From positions 1 through 8,277 of the forward strand of contig DVEE01000544.1 in assembly GCA_015295885.1 (NCBI GenBank): a stretch of 8,277 nt of DNA, in the 5' to 3' direction. The notes under the pieces are model-generated. The model was given only the letters and a program-made list of their open reading frames with translations, made no database searches and had not been told where the DNA came from. Shown piece after piece: positions 4,529 to 8,277 of the stretch. Within the stretch, counting starts at the first letter, position 1; each line of letters starts with the position of its first letter. Both the position numbers and the translations under genes were made by a program. Source of the stretch: Leptolyngbyaceae cyanobacterium M65_K2018_010. GTDB taxonomy: Bacteria; Cyanobacteriota; Cyanobacteriia; Phormidesmidales; Phormidesmidaceae.

Positions 4529-4724
4529 TTTCAGGCTTGGGCACCGAATAAATCCCAAGTCTGGGCCCAATTTCGCCCCGTGGGCGGCTCAAATTGCAAC
4601 CTTTGCACTAAACTTATGCGGCAGTAGGTCGGGAAGCACTCGCCGGTCTGCTTTTCTACCGGTTCCTGAAAAAGCATGGTAATTTTGTAGTACAATTGTT
4701 TTATGCCTGAGGCATTGCTAGCCA
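4529..4724 (+). promoter_or_regulatory. Putative structured 5' leader of smc
   Basis: There is no credible ORF here. Stem-loops include CTTGGG/CCCAAG (4536-4541/4554-4559), CGCCC/GGGCG around CGT (4574-4578/4582-4586), and ATGCC/GGCAT around TGA (4703-4707/4711-4715). The last of these covers GAGG (4709-4712), the likely smc ribosome-binding site 12 bases before the GTG. A second promoter nearer the gene is possible, with -10 TACAAT at 4691-4696. Confidence 0.35.
4688..4703 (+). promoter_or_regulatory. LexA-like box upstream of smc
   Basis: TAGTACAATTGTTTTA matches the cyanobacterial LexA consensus RGTACNNNDGTWCB (positions 4689-4702) at all specified bases except one (T instead of C at 4701). 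It overlaps a possible -10 (TACAAT, 4691-4696), a position where a repressor would block transcription. TTGTAGTACAA (4685-4695) also forms a short palindrome around one G. The consensus is recalled from the literature on Anabaena LexA. A chance match in an A/T-rich patch is possible. Confidence 0.4.
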
Positions 4725-7700
4725 GTGCATATTAAACGCGTCGAGTTGTCCCACTTTAAGTCCTTTGGTGGCACAACCCAGGTTCCTTTGTTGCCTGGGT
4801 TTACTGTCATTTCTGGGCCCAATGGGTCGGGGAAATCTAATATTCTCGATGCCCTCTTGTTTGGGCTGGGCTTGGCAAGTTCCAAGGGTATGCGGGCGGA
4901 TCGGCTGCCTGACCTGGTCAACCAAAGCCAGATGAGCCGACGGACCACCTCGGAGGCCAGCGTCACGGTCACCTTTGACCTAGAAGGGGTCGCCCCAGAA
5001 CTATTCCTCGCCGATGAAGCGGGAGATGACCCCCTGGTCCAGGTGGAGAACGGCCAGGGGGGCAGCCGCAACGGCGCAACGGCCCCCTCAGCCCAGGGGA
5101 ACGGTGCAGAAGCCGAGGCCAACGGTGCGGCAAGAGCTAAAATCGTGCCCTTGCCCATCGGGCTGGAATGGAGCGTAACCCGGCGACTGCGGGTGACCAG
5201 TCAGGGCACCTATACCTCCAACTACTACATTAACGGCGAACCTTGCACCCTGAACGATCTCCACGAGCAACTGCAGCGCTTTCACATCTATCCCGAGGGT
5301 TACAACGTGGTGCTTCAGGGGGATGTGACCGGCATCATTTCCATGAATTCCCGGGAGCGGCGACAAATCATCGATGAATTGGCCGGGGTAGCTGCCTTTG
5401 ATCGCAAGATTGAACAGGCTAAAGGCAAGCTGGATGCGGTGCGAGACCACGAAGAACGGTTTCGCATTGTGGAGCGAGAGCTGCAGGCCCAACTGGAGCG
5501 GTTGGCTCAGGATCGGCAAAAGGCGGAAAAGTACCAGCGGCTGAAGGTGACCTTTCAGGAGAAAAGTGTGTGGGAGGCCGTGCTGGTTTGGCAGCAGCAG
5601 CAACAGCACATTGACCAACTTCAGCGGGCTCTAGAGCAGGGCGAAACCGAGGCGGTTCAACTGGCCCAGATCATCGCCCAGGCCGAACAGAGCCTAGCCG
5701 TTCTAGAGGCTGAGCTCCAAACCCTCAATACCCGTATCAAGGCCCTGGGGGAAGACGAACATCTGGCCCTGCAGGCTCAGGTGGCCACCCACGAGGCGGA
5801 ACTCCGGCAACTCCAGCGGCAGGAGCAGGAGACTCGGACCGCGGCCCACCAAGCGGCGGCCCAACTACGGGAAACGGAACTGGCACTGCAGGAAAACCAG
5901 CAGGCGCTCGCCCGACTACAGCAGGAGATTGAATCCCAATCCAGCGGCGAACTGGTGGCCTTGATGGGGGCCAGGGATGAGGTGCAGCAGGCCCTAGATG
6001 AGCGCCGTCAGGCTACCCACGAGATTGCCTCGGCTTCCCAGGCTTGGGTGCAGCAGCAGACTCAACTGCGCCACGATCTCGAAACCCTGCAGGCCACTCT
6101 GGACCCCCAGCGGGCCGAGCAAATTCGGTTGCAAGAGCGCCTGCACCAGCTTGAGCAACAAATTCAAGGGCAACAGGAACAACTGCAATCCCTTGGGAAC
6201 GACGGTTTCCCCGGGCAGGCCGAGGGTGAGAACTTCGCTGATCAATTGGCCAAAGCTAAGGCTGAGATCCAAACCCTAGCGGATCAGATCGCCGCTGCCG
6301 AGGCGGAACTCAACCTCCAGCGCGATACCCAAACCCGCCTGCTGAAGGAGCAACGGGAGAAGCAGCGTCAGCTCGATAGATTAGAGGCCCAGGCCCAGGC
6401 CATGCAAGAGAGCCAGGGTACCCAGGCCACCAAGCTCCTGTTGGAGAGTGGTCTCAAGGGCATCGACGGCCTGGTGGCCCAGTTGGGTAAGGTGGATCCC
6501 CGTTACCAGGTGGCCCTAGAGGTGGCCGCTGGGGCCCGGTTGGGCTACCTGGTGGTGGAGAACGATCGGGTGGCCGCCCAGGGAATTGAATTTCTCAAGC
6601 AGCGGCGGGCAGGACGAGTCACCTTTTTGCCCCTGAACAAGATTCGGGCCCCCAAGTTTACGCCGGTACCGGCCTGGCAACGGCCAGACGGGTTTCTCGA
6701 CTACGCCGTCAATCTGATCGATTGCGAATCTCGCTACCGCGACATCTTTGCCTACACCTTTGGTAGCACCGTGGTGTTTGAGACCCTGGAGTTGGGCCGA
6801 CAACACCTGGGCGAGTTTCGCATCGTGACCCTGGAGGGAGAGGTGCTGGAAACCAGCGGGGCCATGACCGGTGGTACCCTAACCCAGCGCTCGGGGAGTT
6901 TGCACTTTGGTACGGTGGAACCGGCCGAGTCCGAGGAAGCCCAGGCCCTGCGCCAACGGCTGGGGGAAATTGAAGCCATGCTGGAGCGCTGCGATCGCCA
7001 CTTGCAGGAACGCTCCGATGCCCTGCAATCTCTCTCCCAGGCCCTGATCAGCCAACGCCAACGGTACCGGGAACTGCAACTGCAGGGGGAACAGCAGCAG
7101 CAGCAACAACAGCAGCTTGACCAACGCCGCACTCAGATCGAAACCCAACGGCAGCAGGCCCAGCAGGAACTGGCCAGCACCCAAACCCGGCTGCAGGAAA
7201 TTGCCGCCGCCCTACCCCACCTCGAGGGCCAAATTGCCCAAAAACGGGCTGACTTGGCGGCCTTAGAACAATCCCAAACCCACAGTGAATGGCAGGCTGC
7301 CCAGGCGGCGGTGCGCCAACTAGAAGAACAACTGGCCGAGCGCCAGGCCGCCCTGCGGGCGGCCGAAGGCCACCTACAAGCCCGGCATAACCAACAGCAA
7401 CAACTGACCAACACCCTCCAACAGGCCCAACAGACCCTGGCCACCCTGCGCCAACAGCAGGGCGATCGGGATCGCCAACTGACCCAACTCAAACAGCAGC
7501 AGGCCACCATTAGCCAAGCCATTGAAGAGTTGCGCCAGGCCATGGCGGTGCTAGATCAAACCCTGGCCGCCGAAAAGGCTAACCGCGATGGCTTAGAGCA
7601 TCGCCTGCGCGACCAACGCACCCACAAACAGCAGCAGGAGTGGCAGCGTCATAAACTCCTGGAAACCCAGCAAGAGCGACGGCAGCAACTGGCGGAGGCC

Positions 7701-8277
7701 CAGGCCCAACTGCAGGCCCAGGCCCAGGAATTACCCGACCCTCGCCCTGAAATTCCTGCCGAAACGGACCTGGAAGAATTACGCAAGGAATTGCGATCGC
7801 TACAACGCCGCATGGAGGCGATGGAACCCGTCAACATGCTGGCCCTGGAAGAGTACAATCGCACCGAAGAGCGCCTAGGGGACCTCAGCCAAAAGCTGAC
7901 CACCCTAGAGGAAGAGCGCACCGAACTCCTGCTGCGGGTTGAAAACTTTACCACCCTTCGCCGCCAGGCCTTTCAGGAAGCCTACGACGCCGTCAATGAG
8001 AACTTTCAGGCGATTTTTGCCGAACTCTCAGACGGGGATGGCCACCTCCAACTGGAAGATCCCGAAGACCCCTTTAACGGTGGGCTGAATTTAGTCGCTC
8101 ACCCCAAGGGCAAGCCGGTGCGGCGGCTGGCCTCCATGTCTGGGGGAGAAAAGTCCCTCACGGCCCTGAGCTTTATCTTTGCGCTCCAGCGCTATCGCCC
8201 CTCGCCCTTCTATGCCTTTGACGAGGTGGATATGTTCCTGGATGTGATCACGCCATGCCCCCAGATATTCCATGGGA
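4725..8277 (+). CDS. smc: Chromosome segregation ATPase SMC, 3' end missing
   Basis: SMC dimerises, binds ATP between its two heads and, with ScpA and ScpB, organises and separates the bacterial chromosome. The frame is open from GTG 4725 to the window edge (1184 codons). GTG must be the start, because an in-frame TAG sits at 4719-4721 and MHIKRVELSHFKSFGG matches family N-termini. Walker A is GPNGSGKS (31-38). A polar Asn/Gly/Ala-rich insert spans ~96-140. An N-terminal coiled coil (~240-560, with a Gly/Pro break near 490-500) leads to the hinge (~570-715, ending SGAMTGG), then the returning coil (~720-1060). The ABC signature SMSGGEKSL lies at 1137-1145 and Walker B FYAFDEVD at 1162-1169. 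Usual length is ~1200 aa, so about 30-45 residues are absent. The final 11 codons after D1173 do not look like SMC (family: GANVERLA). An eight-Gln run (790-797) is unusual. A GAGG inside a small hairpin is the likely ribosome-binding site. Confidence 0.97.
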   Translation, partial: MHIKRVELSHFKSFGGTTQVPLLPGFTVISGPNGSGKSNILDALLFGLGLASSKGMRADRLPDLVNQSQMSRRTTSEASVTVTFDLEGVAPELFLADEAGDDPLVQVENGQGGSRNGATAPSAQGNGAEAEANGAARAKIVPLPIGLEWSVTRRLRVTSQGTYTSNYYINGEPCTLNDLHEQLQRFHIYPEGYNVVLQGDVTGIISMNSRERRQIIDELAGVAAFDRKIEQAKGKLDAVRDHEERFRIVERELQAQLERLAQDRQKAEKYQRLKVTFQEKSVWEAVLVWQQQQQHIDQLQRALEQGETEAVQLAQIIAQAEQSLAVLEAELQTLNTRIKALGEDEHLALQAQVATHEAELRQLQRQEQETRTAAHQAAAQLRETELALQENQQALARLQQEIESQSSGELVALMGARDEVQQALDERRQATHEIASASQAWVQQQTQLRHDLETLQATLDPQRAEQIRLQERLHQLEQQIQGQQEQLQSLGNDGFPGQAEGENFADQLAKAKAEIQTLADQIAAAEAELNLQRDTQTRLLKEQREKQRQLDRLEAQAQAMQESQGTQATKLLLESGLKGIDGLVAQLGKVDPRYQVALEVAAGARLGYLVVENDRVAAQGIEFLKQRRAGRVTFLPLNKIRAPKFTPVPAWQRPDGFLDYAVNLIDCESRYRDIFAYTFGSTVVFETLELGRQHLGEFRIVTLEGEVLETSGAMTGGTLTQRSGSLHFGTVEPAESEEAQALRQRLGEIEAMLERCDRHLQERSDALQSLSQALISQRQRYRELQLQGEQQQQQQQQLDQRRTQIETQRQQAQQELASTQTRLQEIAAALPHLEGQIAQKRADLAALEQSQTHSEWQAAQAAVRQLEEQLAERQAALRAAEGHLQARHNQQQQLTNTLQQAQQTLATLRQQQGDRDRQLTQLKQQQATISQAIEELRQAMAVLDQTLAAEKANRDGLEHRLRDQRTHKQQQEWQRHKLLETQQERRQQLAEAQAQLQAQAQELPDPRPEIPAETDLEELRKELRSLQRRMEAMEPVNMLALEEYNRTEERLGDLSQKLTTLEEERTELLLRVENFTTLRRQAFQEAYDAVNENFQAIFAELSDGDGHLQLEDPEDPFNGGLNLVAHPKGKPVRRLASMSGGEKSLTALSFIFALQRYRPSPFYAFDEVDMFLDVITPCPQIFHG
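7092..7115 (+). repeat. CAG/CAA run encoding eight glutamines in SMC
   Basis: Eight consecutive Gln codons (four CAG, two CAA, two CAG) encode residues 790-797 in the C-terminal coiled-coil arm. The frame continues intact on both sides. Such a run can expand or contract by slippage. Confidence 0.9.
8244..8277 (+). other. Non-SMC sequence at the right edge, possible misjoin or break
   Basis: Up to GAT 8241-8243 (Asp1173) the translation follows the SMC family exactly (DEVDMFLD). The next codons give VITPCPQIFHG instead of the near-invariant GANVERLAKMI. No single-base shift within these 34 bases restores the family sequence. It could be an assembly misjoin near a contig end, an insertion, or a real truncation. 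Confidence 0.6.

Noticed and set aside
4455..4682. 75-codon ORF between the nuclease gene and smc
   Set aside because: It starts inside the opposite-strand gene, spans the promoter and leader stems, and has no protein-like pattern.
5088..5618. Minus-strand 176-codon ORF
   Set aside because: It lies fully within smc, whose frame is intact and matches the family; the reverse ORF is a shadow rich in Leu and His.
7133..7543. Minus-strand Ser/Trp/Cys/Arg-rich ORFs across the SMC coiled coil (also 6752-7132 and 7649-7954)
   Set aside because: They are reverse complements of Gln/Ala/Leu-rich coiled-coil codons, with biased composition unlike a real protein.
1..8277. CRISPR array, transposase, phage, toxin-antitoxin or secondary-metabolite genes
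   Set aside because: No spaced direct repeats, transposase motifs or related proteins were found on either strand.

Overview
The window reads as chromosomal DNA from a moderately GC-rich cyanobacterium. Three things support this. The SMC, MoaC, CobW-type and Rieske proteins all have cyanobacterial-style sequences. Five exact HIP1 octamers (GCGATCGC) occur in 8.3 kb, where about 0.13 would be expected by chance. The second RuvX/YqgF-type protein has the cyanobacterial 'DPGRxKCG' form. There is no CRISPR array, insertion sequence, prophage or obvious defence island. Most genes are ordinary housekeeping genes.

Layout. Positions 2-313 hold the 3' end of a small ABM-like (dimeric alpha/beta barrel) protein. 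Positions 470-718 hold an 82-aa protein I do not recognise, followed by a strong hairpin. Positions 719-1195 contain no convincing protein gene, but they hold a run of short stem-loops ending in a textbook intrinsic terminator (1052-1082). This is a candidate small RNA or a terminated leader, and it is the best candidate here for something undescribed. A small putative secreted protein (1196-1378) and an inverted repeat follow.

Positions 1669-3284 form a likely two-gene unit: a COG0523/CobW GTPase with a very His-rich metal-binding stretch, then a Tat-exported PetC3-like Rieske protein 29 bases downstream. A tRNA-Arg(ACG) gene lies on the minus strand (3385-3458). It is followed by moaC (molybdenum cofactor synthesis), which converges on a RuvX/YqgF-family nuclease gene on the minus strand (4039-4479).

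The intergenic region 4480-4724 separates the nuclease gene from divergently transcribed smc. It contains a near-consensus sigma-70 promoter, a roughly 195-nt structured leader, a sequence one base away from the cyanobacterial LexA-box consensus, and a small hairpin over the likely smc ribosome-binding site.

From 4725 to the right edge is smc, the chromosome-condensation ATPase. It starts at GTG and its frame stays open to the window end. Its last 11 codons no longer look like SMC: the sequence departs from the family directly after the Walker B segment (residue 1173). The right edge is therefore suspect as a contig-end misjoin or a real gene break.

How the genes fit together: CobW-type GTPase, Rieske protein and MoaC all handle metals or metal cofactors, but only the first two look co-transcribed. 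The nuclease and SMC both act on nucleic acids and share a divergent control region. I found no integrated new multi-gene system.
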